64,000 bases of DNA from Aquimarina spinulae (GTDB lineage: Bacteria > Bacteroidota > Bacteroidia > Flavobacteriales > Flavobacteriaceae), in contig NZ_CALSBP010000001.1 of assembly GCF_943373825.1 (NCBI RefSeq), positions 1 through 64,000 of the forward strand, read 5' to 3'. The notes under the pieces are model-generated. The model saw nothing but the letters and a program-made list of their open reading frames with translations, was not told where the DNA came from and ran no database searches. This document shows positions 1 to 8,203 of the stretch, in pieces (the stretch's first letter is position 1; every line of letters starts with the position of its first letter). Made by a program: the position numbers and the translations under genes.

Positions 1-1
1 G

Positions 2-265
2 CAAGAAATCTATATAAAAATGAATGTCCCTCATATCTCGATTGATATCGTATTTGATGGGAACGAATTTTATCTGATTGAGTTTCAATCCCTGTATTTT
101 GGCACAGCTGGGATTCCTTATTCTGAAGGGTATTTTACTCATAAAAATGATGACTGGGAATTTGTAACCAAAAAACTAGAGGTAGAGAAAGTATATGCTG
201 ATAGTATCGTGCAATATTTAGAAAAAAAGAATGTAAAAAAAACAGAACCTATATATCACAGCTAA
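2..265 (+). CDS. C-terminal end of an ATP-grasp-like ligase (5' truncated by window)
   Basis: The reading frame is open from the first bases of the window, so this is the tail of a longer gene and the ATG at 20 is internal. The visible 87 codons contain an Asp-rich strand (SIDIVFDG) followed by YLIEFQ. That spacing resembles the metal-binding C-terminal strands of ATP-grasp carboxylate-amine ligases, where an Asp and a Glu hold Mg-ATP. The rest of the domain lies outside the window. The next gene starts 22 bases after the stop and belongs to a surface-polysaccharide run, so a role in ligating an amino acid or similar group to a glycan precursor is plausible. The family call is inference from a short fragment. 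Confidence 0.45.
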   Translation, partial: QEIYIKMNVPHISIDIVFDGNEFYLIEFQSLYFGTAGIPYSEGYFTHKNDDWEFVTKKLEVEKVYADSIVQYLEKKNVKKTEPIYHS

Positions 266-287
266 TCATTAAACAATAATCCTTTTA

Positions 288-1211
288 ATGAAAATGGATG
301 TACTTTTTGTAAGTAGCGGAAATACAAAGAATGGAATATCTCCTATTGTTTTTAATCAAGGTAATTCTCTGATTAAGCTAGGGCATGATGTTTCTTTCTT
401 TACAATCAAAGGTAAAGGGTTTAGTGGATATCTAAAACATATTTTTATACTAAGAAAATTTCTGAAACACCATTCTTATGACATTATTCATGCTCATTAC
501 TCACTTAGTGCCATAGTTGCAGCTTTGGCAGGAGGAAAACCATTAATAGTCTCTCTAATGGGGAGTGATGTAAAAACTTCTTTCTTACTAAAATATATGA
601 TCAGAATATTCAATTTCTTTTTCTGGAATAAGATTATCGTAAAATCTCTGGATATGAAAACGTCTTCTGGTATTAAAACGGTAAATGTTTTACCTAATGG
701 GGTAGATTTTAAAAAATTCAGACCGTTTTCTAAAAAGGAAGCCATAGAAATTACACAATGGGACCCCAATAAACGACACATCCTTTTTGCAGCAAATCCC
801 AAAAGAAAAGTAAAAAACTATCAGTTGGCAAAAAATGCTTTTGAATTACTTGATCATAAGGATATAGAATTGCAATCACTTATAGATATTCCTAATACAC
901 AAATGCCTGCATATTTTAATGCTGCAGATGTAATTATTCTTACAAGTTTTTGGGAGGGATCTCCCAATGTAATTAAAGAAGCTATGGCCTGTAATTGTAA
1001 AATTGTAGCTGTTAATGTAGGAGATATAAAAGAGACTATTAGAAATACGCCAGGATGCTTTGTTACGGGTTTTAATAAAACCGATATAGCTAATAAAATT
1101 GATAAAGCATTAGAATATCCAAAAAAGACAGAAGGTAGAATACGTATTTCTCACCTGGATTCTGAAGTTATCGCTCCTAAACTAATATCCATTTATAAAG
1201 AAACTTTATAA
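288..1211 (+). CDS. Glycosyltransferase family 4 (GT-B fold)
   Basis: The 307-aa protein has the two-domain layout of GT4 retaining glycosyltransferases. The N-terminal half carries the SGNTKNGIS opening and a HAHYS segment near residues 69-73. The C-terminal nucleotide-sugar domain has PNGVD near 135-139 and the diagnostic FWEGSPNVIKEAMAC at about 221-235, where the Glu of EGSPNVIKEA is the family signature. It is somewhat shorter than the usual 350-400 aa. It has no signal peptide or membrane helix and should act at the cytoplasmic face, transferring a sugar from a nucleotide donor to a lipid-linked glycan. Its stop overlaps the next ATG by one base (TAATG), which implies translational coupling within a polysaccharide operon. 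Donor and acceptor cannot be read from sequence. Confidence 0.87.
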   Translation: MKMDVLFVSSGNTKNGISPIVFNQGNSLIKLGHDVSFFTIKGKGFSGYLKHIFILRKFLKHHSYDIIHAHYSLSAIVAALAGGKPLIVSLMGSDVKTSFLLKYMIRIFNFFFWNKIIVKSLDMKTSSGIKTVNVLPNGVDFKKFRPFSKKEAIEITQWDPNKRHILFAANPKRKVKNYQLAKNAFELLDHKDIELQSLIDIPNTQMPAYFNAADVIILTSFWEGSPNVIKEAMACNCKIVAVNVGDIKETIRNTPGCFVTGFNKTDIANKIDKALEYPKKTEGRIRISHLDSEVIAPKLISIYKETL

Positions 1212-2212
1212 TGACTAAAACACTTACCATACATACAAGTACCAGTGGGATAAACCCAGAGGAATTAGAAGTGCTTTTAGAAAACGATTCTGCAAGTTTT
1301 TTTCAAACACCAGAAGCGCTTTCCTTTTTTATCACTGCTGGATATGAGACTTTTGCTTTTGCCATAGAGTATGACAAAAAAATTACTGCATTTGTTTCTG
1401 GAATCGTTCAAAAAGAAAATGGAATTAAATCCTCTTTTACCCGTAGAGCAACCATTTTTGGAGGCCCCGTTTTTTCTAAAGAAGTAGAAGAAGATCATGT
1501 TGTAGAATTGTTTAAAACGGTGATTAAACATTTAAAACATAAAGTAATTTATATCGAAACTCGTAACCTTAATGATTATAACCAATATAAAAATGCTCTT
1601 AATACAATAGGTTTTGAGTATCATCCTCATTTAAATTTTCATGTTGCATGCGATACAGAAGAAAAAGTAAAGCAAAGAATTAGCAGTAGTAAACTAAGGC
1701 AAGTTAAAAAAAGTTTAAAAGAAGGTGCAGTAGTACGAGAAGCTAAACATCAATCAGAAATAGAGGCATACTATGAAATTCTTAATGATCTATATAAAAC
1801 AAAAGTAAAAACACCACTTCCAAAATTATATTTCTTTATCACTTTGTGGAGCCAGAGAGTAGCAAAATTTCTTTTGGTTTTTTATAAAGATGAAGTTGTT
1901 GGAGGCATTGTTTTTCCAATTTTTAGAGATAAAGCAATTTATGAATGGTATGTATGTGGTAAAGATAGAGCATATAAGAATATATATCCCAGCATTCTCG
2001 CTACGTGGTCGGCTATGCTATATGCATGTAAAAATAACATAGGGAGATTTGATTTTATGGGAGCAGGAAAACCCGAAGAAGATTATGGAGTAAGAGAGTT
2101 TAAATCAAAATTTGGAGGAGATTTAGTAGAGCATGGCAGGTTTATTTATGTAGCTAATCCATTTTTGTATAGCCTGGGTAAAAAAGCAGTTAAAATATTG
2201 AAAAACAGCTGA
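1211..2212 (+). CDS. FemAB / GNAT-like acyl- or aminoacyltransferase
   Basis: This 333-aa soluble protein resembles the BioF2-like/FemAB branch of the GNAT superfamily. It has a divergent N-terminal half, a basic helix with SSKLRQVKKSLKEGA near 157-171, and a C-terminal GNAT half with FDFMGAGKPEEDYGVREFK near 280-298. Classical FemA/B proteins add amino acids to the peptidoglycan bridge, but members inside polysaccharide loci are thought to acylate or aminoacylate a glycan or sugar nucleotide. Its position between a GT4 and a DUF354 protein, after an ATP-grasp-like gene, favours that second role. The start is the ATG coupled to the preceding stop. The exact substrate is unknown. Confidence 0.75.
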   Translation: MTKTLTIHTSTSGINPEELEVLLENDSASFFQTPEALSFFITAGYETFAFAIEYDKKITAFVSGIVQKENGIKSSFTRRATIFGGPVFSKEVEEDHVVELFKTVIKHLKHKVIYIETRNLNDYNQYKNALNTIGFEYHPHLNFHVACDTEEKVKQRISSSKLRQVKKSLKEGAVVREAKHQSEIEAYYEILNDLYKTKVKTPLPKLYFFITLWSQRVAKFLLVFYKDEVVGGIVFPIFRDKAIYEWYVCGKDRAYKNIYPSILATWSAMLYACKNNIGRFDFMGAGKPEEDYGVREFKSKFGGDLVEHGRFIYVANPFLYSLGKKAVKILKNS

Positions 2213-2233
2213 TAAAAAATAAAAACTAGATAT

Positions 2234-3301
2234 ATGAAGATCCTTATCGATATTGGGCATCCAGGTCATGTTCATTTGTTTAAAAATTTTGCATTAGAGA
2301 TGCAAAAAAAAGGACATGATTTTCTTTTTACATGCCGTGAAAAAGAATTTGAGATCGAGCTATTGAAAGCTGCAGGGCTACGCTTTATTTCATTTGGCAA
2401 AAAATACAATACCACTATTGGAAAAATATTTGGCTTAGTAAAGTTCGATATTATGGAAATTCTTCATGGGTTGAAGTTTCGCCCTGATATTTTGATGAGT
2501 CATGGCTCTCCTTATGCGGCTCATGCATCGGCTATATTAGGAAAACCACATATATCGATGGAGGATACAGGAAATATGGAACAAGTACGTTTATATTTAC
2601 CTTTTACAAATAGTGTTTTAACATCTAATGCATTTCATAAAGATTTGGGAGATAGACAAATATGGTATAATGGATACCATGAATTAGCCTACCTGCACCC
2701 TAATAGATTTGTTGCGGATCCAGGTATTTATGATATTCTAAAAATTAACCCTGATACTAAATATGTAATACTCAGATTTGTATCCTGGAATGCAAGTCAT
2801 GATGTAAATCAATCTGGATTATCTATACAAGAAAAACGAGAACTAATAGATTACTTAGAAAAGAAATACACCGTTTTTATCTCCTCTGAAGGAAAATTAC
2901 CAGATGAGTTCAAAAAATATCAAATAAGGATACCACCAGAAGAAATGCATAATGTTTTGGCATATGCTTGTATGTTTATTGGAGAAGGAGCAACAATGGC
3001 CTCAGAATCTGCCGTACTTGGTACACCTGCATTATATATAAATAGCATCATGGCAGGAACCATTAAGGAACAAGAAAAATATGGATTACTGTTTAGTTTT
3101 AAAAATGGAGAAGGTGTACTGTCTAAAATTAAAGAACTTGATGAAATCCCTGATTTGAAAGAAGTTTTTAAAAAAAGACTAGAGAAATTATTACAAGATA
3201 AAATTGATGTAACCTCCTTTATGGTATGGTTTGTAGAAAATTATCCTCAAAGCAAAAAAGCTATAATAGACAATCCAAAAATACAACTTGAATATAAATG
3301 A
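2234..3301 (+). CDS. DUF354 family protein (GT-B / epimerase-like)
   Basis: The 355-aa protein opens with MKILIDIGHPGHVHLFKN, the typical start of DUF354 proteins, and carries LMSHGSPYAAHASAILGKP near 91-109 and GEGATMASESAVLGTPAL near 250-267. The last segment resembles the nucleotide-sugar loop of UDP-GlcNAc 2-epimerases and GT-B enzymes. DUF354 members are common in archaeal and bacterial surface-polysaccharide clusters, but their reaction is not established. There is no signal peptide or transmembrane segment. It lies 21 bases after the FemAB-like gene, and its stop overlaps the next start by four bases (ATGA), so it belongs to the same operon. Family assignment is fairly secure; the activity is not. 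Confidence 0.78.
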   Translation: MKILIDIGHPGHVHLFKNFALEMQKKGHDFLFTCREKEFEIELLKAAGLRFISFGKKYNTTIGKIFGLVKFDIMEILHGLKFRPDILMSHGSPYAAHASAILGKPHISMEDTGNMEQVRLYLPFTNSVLTSNAFHKDLGDRQIWYNGYHELAYLHPNRFVADPGIYDILKINPDTKYVILRFVSWNASHDVNQSGLSIQEKRELIDYLEKKYTVFISSEGKLPDEFKKYQIRIPPEEMHNVLAYACMFIGEGATMASESAVLGTPALYINSIMAGTIKEQEKYGLLFSFKNGEGVLSKIKELDEIPDLKEVFKKRLEKLLQDKIDVTSFMVWFVENYPQSKKAIIDNPKIQLEYK

Positions 3302-4062
3302 TAGATTTTACCGTACAGCGATATAGAGAATTGTTACGAGCATTAATGAACAACGGCTATCAATTTCAAACTTTTGCAGAATTCATAGCAAAACCAGGAA
3401 AAAAAAGCATTGTTCTAAGGCATGATGTAGATTTATTACCAAAGAATTCATTAGGTTTTGCAAAGCTTCAGGCTTCAAAAGGAATTAGGGGAACTTATTA
3501 TTTTAGAGCCGTTCCAGAAAGCTGGAATGAAAAAATAATCCTTAAAATTGCAGAACTCGGTCATGAAATAGGATATCACTATGAATGCTTAACAACTACA
3601 AAAGGTGACTTAGAGGCAGGAATTCAGGATTTTAGAAATAATCTTTTTGCACTAAGAGAACTTGCGCCCGTATCTACTATTTGTATGCATGGTTCGCCAT
3701 TGTCTAAATATGATTCTAAAGACCTGTGGAAAACATACCGGTATCAGGATTTTGGTATTGTTGGAGAACCTTATTTTGATATAGATTATAATAAAGTGTA
3801 TTACTTAACAGACACCGGAAGAAAATGGGATGGACATAAAACCAGTGTAAGAGATAGAGTAAATACTAGATTTACCAAGACTTTTCATAGCACTCCCGAA
3901 ATTGTTGAAGCATTAAAAAATGCAGCATTTCCCAACCAGGTTATGTTTACATTTCACCCTCAACGATGGAATGATAGTATCATAAAATGGAGCAAGGAAT
4001 TAGTGTTACAAAATGTAAAAAACGTAGTTAAGAAGCATTTTTATGTAAAAAATAACCTATGA
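3298..4062 (+). CDS. Polysaccharide-deacetylase-like (NodB homology) protein
   Basis: The 254-aa protein has the elements of a carbohydrate esterase 4 fold. RHDVD (His42, Asp43, Asp45) matches the strand bearing the catalytic-base and metal Asp. TYYFR lies near 64-68. HEIGYH (His89 to His94) sits at the place of the metal-binding HxxxxH motif. A further MHGSP occurs near 126-130. There is no signal peptide, so it is probably cytoplasmic, unlike wall deacetylases. Related intracellular proteins in polysaccharide loci deacetylate sugar intermediates or act on lipid-linked precursors. It overlaps both neighbours by four bases. The match is to the fold and metal ligands; divergence elsewhere makes the substrate unclear. 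Confidence 0.66.
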   Translation: MIDFTVQRYRELLRALMNNGYQFQTFAEFIAKPGKKSIVLRHDVDLLPKNSLGFAKLQASKGIRGTYYFRAVPESWNEKIILKIAELGHEIGYHYECLTTTKGDLEAGIQDFRNNLFALRELAPVSTICMHGSPLSKYDSKDLWKTYRYQDFGIVGEPYFDIDYNKVYYLTDTGRKWDGHKTSVRDRVNTRFTKTFHSTPEIVEALKNAAFPNQVMFTFHPQRWNDSIIKWSKELVLQNVKNVVKKHFYVKNNL

Positions 4063-5495
4063 TTTTTAATTCAATCGATTTTGCATTGTTTATACCCATC
4101 GTATTTGTCTTGTACTGGTTTGTATTCAATAAAAATTTAAGAATACAGAACTTTCTTATTGTTATTGCAAGTTATGTTTTTTATGGCTGGTGGGATTGGA
4201 GGTTTTTATCTTTAATTTTTTTTAGTAGCATTGTTGATTATTCTGTTGGATTGGGTTTAAAAAAATACAAAGAAACGTCTAAACGAAAACTGTTATTATG
4301 GACAAGTATTTTAGTCAATCTTGGGTTTTTAGGTTTTTTTAAATATTATAATTTTTTCCTGGATAACTTTGTCACAGCCTTTACTTTTTTGGGAGTCGAA
4401 ATTAAAGGCAATTCACTTCATATTATTCTTCCAGTCGGAATTAGTTTTTATACTTTTCAAACTCTAAGCTATACCATCGATGTGTATAAACACAAATTAG
4501 AGCCTACAAAATCTTTTATTGCATTTTCTGCTTTTGTTGCTTTTTTTCCTCAGCTGGTTGCGGGGCCAATAGAAAGAGCTACTAATCTCTTACCACAATT
4601 TTATGAAAAGAGAAGCTTTAACTATGATAAAGCTACCGATGGTTTACGACAGATTTTATGGGGGCTATTTAAAAAGGTTGTTATTGCCGATACTTGCGCG
4701 GGATATGCGAATACAATATTTAACGATTCAGAAATGTTTTCGGGTAGTACCTTAGTCATGGGAGCTTTATTTTTCACATTTCAGATTTACGGAGATTTTT
4801 CTGGATACTCAGATATTGCTATTGGTACTTCTCGGTTATTTGGGTTTAACCTTAACCGTAACTTTGCGTATCCTTATTTTTCGAGAGATATTGCCGAGTT
4901 TTGGAGACGATGGCATATTTCATTGTCTACCTGGTTTAGAGATTATCTGTACATCCCGTTAGGAGGAAGTAGAGGAGGAAGTTGGATGAAAATAAGAAAC
5001 ACGTTTATAATTTTTCTTGTTAGTGGATTTTGGCATGGTGCCAATTGGACATTCATTATTTGGGGAGGATTAAATGCTATATATTTCCTTCCACTTCTTT
5101 TATTGAACAAGAACCGTTCAAATCTTAATGTTGTAGCTTCAAATAGTGTTTTTCCTTCGTTTCGTGAATTAATAAGCATCCTTATCACTTTTGGACTTAC
5201 TGTTTTTGCCTGGATTTTTTTTAGAGCAGAAAGCGTAACGCATGCCTTTAGTTATATAAATGAAATTTTTTCTTCGTCATTGTTTAAATACCCAGAAATA
5301 TTCCCTAAAAAAGTAGTGTTGCTTATTGTCATGTTTATGGGGCTGGAGTGGTTAGGTCGTAAAAACGAATTTGCAATAGAAAATATTAATTATAGGTTCC
5401 CTGTTCCTGTTAGGTGGGCAAGTTATCTTATGCTAATTGGAATGATATTTTATTACTCAGGAAAAGTACAACAATTCATCTATTTTCAATTTTAA
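4059..5495 (+). CDS. MBOAT family membrane O-acyltransferase (AlgI-like)
   Basis: The 478-aa polytopic protein has about ten hydrophobic helices and the MBOAT hallmarks. These are RRWHISLSTWFRDYLYIPLGG with His286, and GFWHGANWTFIIWGG with the catalytic-position His326. It matches the AlgI/PatA/DltB-type group that moves an acyl (usually acetyl) group across the membrane to extracytoplasmic polysaccharide. The N-terminal YGWWDWRF near 41-48 is also typical. It is directly followed, two bases later, by an SGNH-like protein, the usual partner that finishes transfer to the glycan. The context indicates O-acylation of the polysaccharide made by this locus. Which sugar is modified cannot be read. 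Confidence 0.93.
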   Translation: MIFNSIDFALFIPIVFVLYWFVFNKNLRIQNFLIVIASYVFYGWWDWRFLSLIFFSSIVDYSVGLGLKKYKETSKRKLLLWTSILVNLGFLGFFKYYNFFLDNFVTAFTFLGVEIKGNSLHIILPVGISFYTFQTLSYTIDVYKHKLEPTKSFIAFSAFVAFFPQLVAGPIERATNLLPQFYEKRSFNYDKATDGLRQILWGLFKKVVIADTCAGYANTIFNDSEMFSGSTLVMGALFFTFQIYGDFSGYSDIAIGTSRLFGFNLNRNFAYPYFSRDIAEFWRRWHISLSTWFRDYLYIPLGGSRGGSWMKIRNTFIIFLVSGFWHGANWTFIIWGGLNAIYFLPLLLLNKNRSNLNVVASNSVFPSFRELISILITFGLTVFAWIFFRAESVTHAFSYINEIFSSSLFKYPEIFPKKVVLLIVMFMGLEWLGRKNEFAIENINYRFPVPVRWASYLMLIGMIFYYSGKVQQFIYFQF

Positions 5496-5496
5496 C

Positions 5497-6432
5497 ATGA
5501 AAAAGTTTATCATAAAAAGTTATCTGTTTTTTGGTCTAATTGTACTATTAGCTTGCACTTTGTTTTTGCTTGAAGAAAGCCATGAGAATACAACAGAGTA
5601 CTTGGCTTCGATGACAGATAAACATCAAAGAATAAAAGATATAAAGAAACAAAAAATGATACTGGCAGGAGGCTCTAATCTAGTATTTGGAATAGATAGT
5701 CAACAAATAGAAAACGAATTTAATATTCCTGTAATTAATTTAGGCTTGCATGCTAAACTAGGATTAGCGTTTATTTTAAATGAATTAAAAGATGTTGCAA
5801 AGCCTAAAGATATCATCATTTTATCTATAGAACATTTAATGACTGTAGAAGGAGATCGAGAATTACAAACGATGACTTCGTACTATAATCCATTTGCATA
5901 CAAATATTACCATCAAAAAGATAACAACTGGAGTACTCAAGTTAAAATGAAACTTGATAATCACCATATGCTGTTTAAAAAAATAATTTCGAATACCATC
6001 GAAAAAGCTAAAAATGATCCTGTTTATACTAGAAACGGCCTAAATAAATATGGAGATGGGGTAAATCATTTGGGATTAATACAAAAAGATAAACTAGGGA
6101 GTAAGTCGATTATAAAAGATAATAAAGATGAAGAAATTAGAGTACTAAATGACTTTTATTCTTTCGCTAAAGAAAAAGGAATAGAAGTTGTTTTTTCTTA
6201 CGGAGCATATGAAGCATCAGAGTATGAAAAAAACATGAATACTCTTAAAAAAACACATAAAAAAATGAAACAAAATCTAAACATAGAAATGATAATGGAT
6301 ATTGATGATTTTGTATATCCAACCTCATATTTTTATGACAGTGTTTATCATCTAAATCAAAAAGGTAGATCAATTCACACAAAAAAAATGATTCAAAAAT
6401 TAAAATCTAGCAGAGCATTAAAAAGCATCTAA
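5497..6432 (+). CDS. Membrane-anchored SGNH/AlgJ-DltD-like partner of the MBOAT
   Basis: The 311-aa protein begins with a short basic segment and one hydrophobic stretch (about residues 6-23), giving a signal anchor with the rest in the periplasm. GGSNLVFGID places Ser60 where SGNH hydrolases carry their nucleophile, and INLGLH near 88-93 could supply a block II glycine. Near the C-terminus Asp281 and His285 in YDSVYHLN occupy the block V region, although the Asp-His spacing is one residue wider than the classical DxxH. Adjacent to an MBOAT gene, the parsimonious role is the extracytoplasmic half of an O-acyl transfer pair. No strong whole-length family match was recognised, so the call rests on context and the Ser/Asp/His pattern. 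Confidence 0.55.
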   Translation: MKKFIIKSYLFFGLIVLLACTLFLLEESHENTTEYLASMTDKHQRIKDIKKQKMILAGGSNLVFGIDSQQIENEFNIPVINLGLHAKLGLAFILNELKDVAKPKDIIILSIEHLMTVEGDRELQTMTSYYNPFAYKYYHQKDNNWSTQVKMKLDNHHMLFKKIISNTIEKAKNDPVYTRNGLNKYGDGVNHLGLIQKDKLGSKSIIKDNKDEEIRVLNDFYSFAKEKGIEVVFSYGAYEASEYEKNMNTLKKTHKKMKQNLNIEMIMDIDDFVYPTSYFYDSVYHLNQKGRSIHTKKMIQKLKSSRALKSI

Positions 6433-6900
6433 AAATAACATTTAAAAACAATATCAATTACATACCATTTTCTTTTAACTAAACGATACTATTATATGTT
6501 TTTAACTAGATGGAATTACTCTTTTTTAACTCAAAATCAACAACATGATTGTTGTGTAAAGTTATTTCATCTTTTTTTTGTATTATTTTATCGATGTTTG
6601 GTTAACTATTTAACAAAAAATGTAAGTTTTTTTGTTAAGATTAACTTTTCTTCCTGTTAAAAACCATTATTTTTCTTGGTTTTTACCTGTAAAATCATGC
6701 AAAACAGGATGTTTACATAACTATTTTGCGGTAAACCCGTTACCGATTTTACTCTTCTTGTAGTATCTTTAAACTGTTAACCAAATCTAAATACCTATGC
6801 TACTAAAACATAGTTTTTTGAGGACAAATTCACTTTTCCTCGACTCATTGGATCGTTTATTTTTCACTTTATCTTCATCTTTTAAATCTAGTATTGAAGT
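6433..6900. other. 468-base noncoding leader between polysaccharide operon segments
   Basis: No credible ORF lies here. The stretch is very AT-rich with repeated TTAAC/GTTAA words. It holds an 8-bp hairpin (6659-6666 with 6677-6684) and a compact inverted repeat CGGTAA-acccg-TTACCG at 6729-6745. A CTATG/CATAG dyad lies at about 6795-6811. Together these suggest a regulatory leader for the sugar transferase gene, possibly with termination of the upstream operon. No consensus promoter could be fixed with confidence. Confidence 0.5.
6729..6745. promoter_or_regulatory. Inverted repeat CGGTAA-N5-TTACCG upstream of sugar transferase
   Basis: A perfect 6-bp inverted repeat with a five-base spacer lies 156 bases before the ATG at 6901. 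It is GC-richer than its surroundings and could be an operator or the stem of an RNA hairpin; TTTTA follows shortly after. No regulator for it is identifiable in the window. Confidence 0.35.
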
Positions 6901-8061
6901 ATGATTATCAGAACTATTAGTGCTGAAACTTATGCTATTTTAGATAAGAAGAATAAAGACCTTACTGATTCTATTTCTTCTGGCACTAAACCTTATGCGT
7001 TAAGGGGTAAAAGTAAGGTTGCAATCGAAAAAATAATTACCAGAAAATTGGGTAATGATGCTTGTGATTTTATAAGTAATCATCTGCGAGAATTTAGATT
7101 GTTTGATGTGTTGCTTTGTGATACCAGAGATAAAAGTAATATTGAAACATATCAAAAAGAATCATTTCGGGCGATTGTAAATCTACAAGAAGTTAACCAC
7201 TACAGACGAATTAATAAATTTCTTGAAATGGTAAATCATAAATTACCAGAAGGAGGATTGTTTATTAATACGATAGAAACTTATGAAACCCGTAAAGAAA
7301 AAATACTTAAAAAATTTCCTAAACCTTTAAATTACCTATACTATTTAGGTGATTTTATCTTTCATAGAGTTAGTCCAAAGCTAAGGTGGTCCAAGAAAAT
7401 ATATTTTAATATTACAAAGGGGTACGGTAGAGTATTAACAAAGGCCGAAGTGTTAGGAAGATTATATAGTTGTGGTTTTGATATAATAGAGGAAAAAGTA
7501 ATTGATAATAAATTATATTTTGTAGCGAAAAAAACAAAACTTCCTCTGTATGATATGAATCCTACATATGGCCCTTTAATTAGCCTGAAACGGGTTGGCA
7601 AAAATGGAAAATTAATTAATGTATATAAGTTACGAACCATGCATCCGTACTCTGAGTATCTGCAACATTATGTTTTTCAAAAGAACAACCTGAAAAAAGG
7701 AGGGAAATTAAAAAACGATTTTAGAATATCTAATACAGGTAAATTACTTAGAAAATATTGGATAGACGAATTACCTATGGTTCTTAATTTTTTAAAGGGG
7801 GATATGAAACTTATAGGAGGGCGGCCTCTTAGCAGTCATTACTTTAGTTTATACACCAGAGAACTACAGGAGAAAAGAATTAAATTTAAACCAGGACTCA
7901 TCCCTCCATTTTATGCTGATATGCCAGAGACACTAGAAGAAATTATAGCGTCTGAAATGAAATATTTAACAGCATATGAGAGAAACCCAATTTTAACAGA
8001 TATTAATTATTTATTTAAAATCATTAAAAACATCGTGGTAAAAGGAAAAAGAAGTTTTTAA
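6901..8061 (+). CDS. Sugar-1-phosphate transferase catalytic domain fused to a methyltransferase-like N-terminus
   Basis: The C-terminal half (about 220-386) is a bacterial sugar transferase of the monotopic phosphoglycosyl transferase family. It has RVGKNGKLINVYKLRTM with Lys243-Met247, the catalytic Asp289-Glu290 in WIDELP, and GDMKLIGGRPLS after it. These enzymes move a sugar-1-phosphate to undecaprenyl phosphate to start a repeat unit. Normally a hydrophobic re-entrant helix precedes the catalytic part. Here that helix is absent, and residues 1-215 instead resemble the later strands of a class I methyltransferase (LPEGGLFINTIETYE, then a C-terminal FDIIEEKVIDNKLYFVAKK hairpin) without a clear SAM-binding glycine loop. 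How it reaches the membrane is unclear. It sits before the Wzc-like gene. Confidence 0.82.
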   Translation: MIIRTISAETYAILDKKNKDLTDSISSGTKPYALRGKSKVAIEKIITRKLGNDACDFISNHLREFRLFDVLLCDTRDKSNIETYQKESFRAIVNLQEVNHYRRINKFLEMVNHKLPEGGLFINTIETYETRKEKILKKFPKPLNYLYYLGDFIFHRVSPKLRWSKKIYFNITKGYGRVLTKAEVLGRLYSCGFDIIEEKVIDNKLYFVAKKTKLPLYDMNPTYGPLISLKRVGKNGKLINVYKLRTMHPYSEYLQHYVFQKNNLKKGGKLKNDFRISNTGKLLRKYWIDELPMVLNFLKGDMKLIGGRPLSSHYFSLYTRELQEKRIKFKPGLIPPFYADMPETLEEIIASEMKYLTAYERNPILTDINYLFKIIKNIVVKGKRSF

Positions 8062-8203
8062 AATTATTGGTTTTAGTTTCCTTGGCCTTATAGAATATTC
8101 AGCTTCAAGTACCTCATAGAATTTGAAATTCTTTCGTGATAGTTCATATATAATAGTTAAATTTACAATAGTTAATTCTCTTTAAACCGAAAGAATTCAT
8201 AAA

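Noticed and set aside
1211..2212. True FemA/FemB peptidoglycan bridge enzyme
   Set aside because: Context is a surface-polysaccharide operon, and Bacteroidota of this group do not use Fem-type interpeptide bridges; only the fold is accepted.
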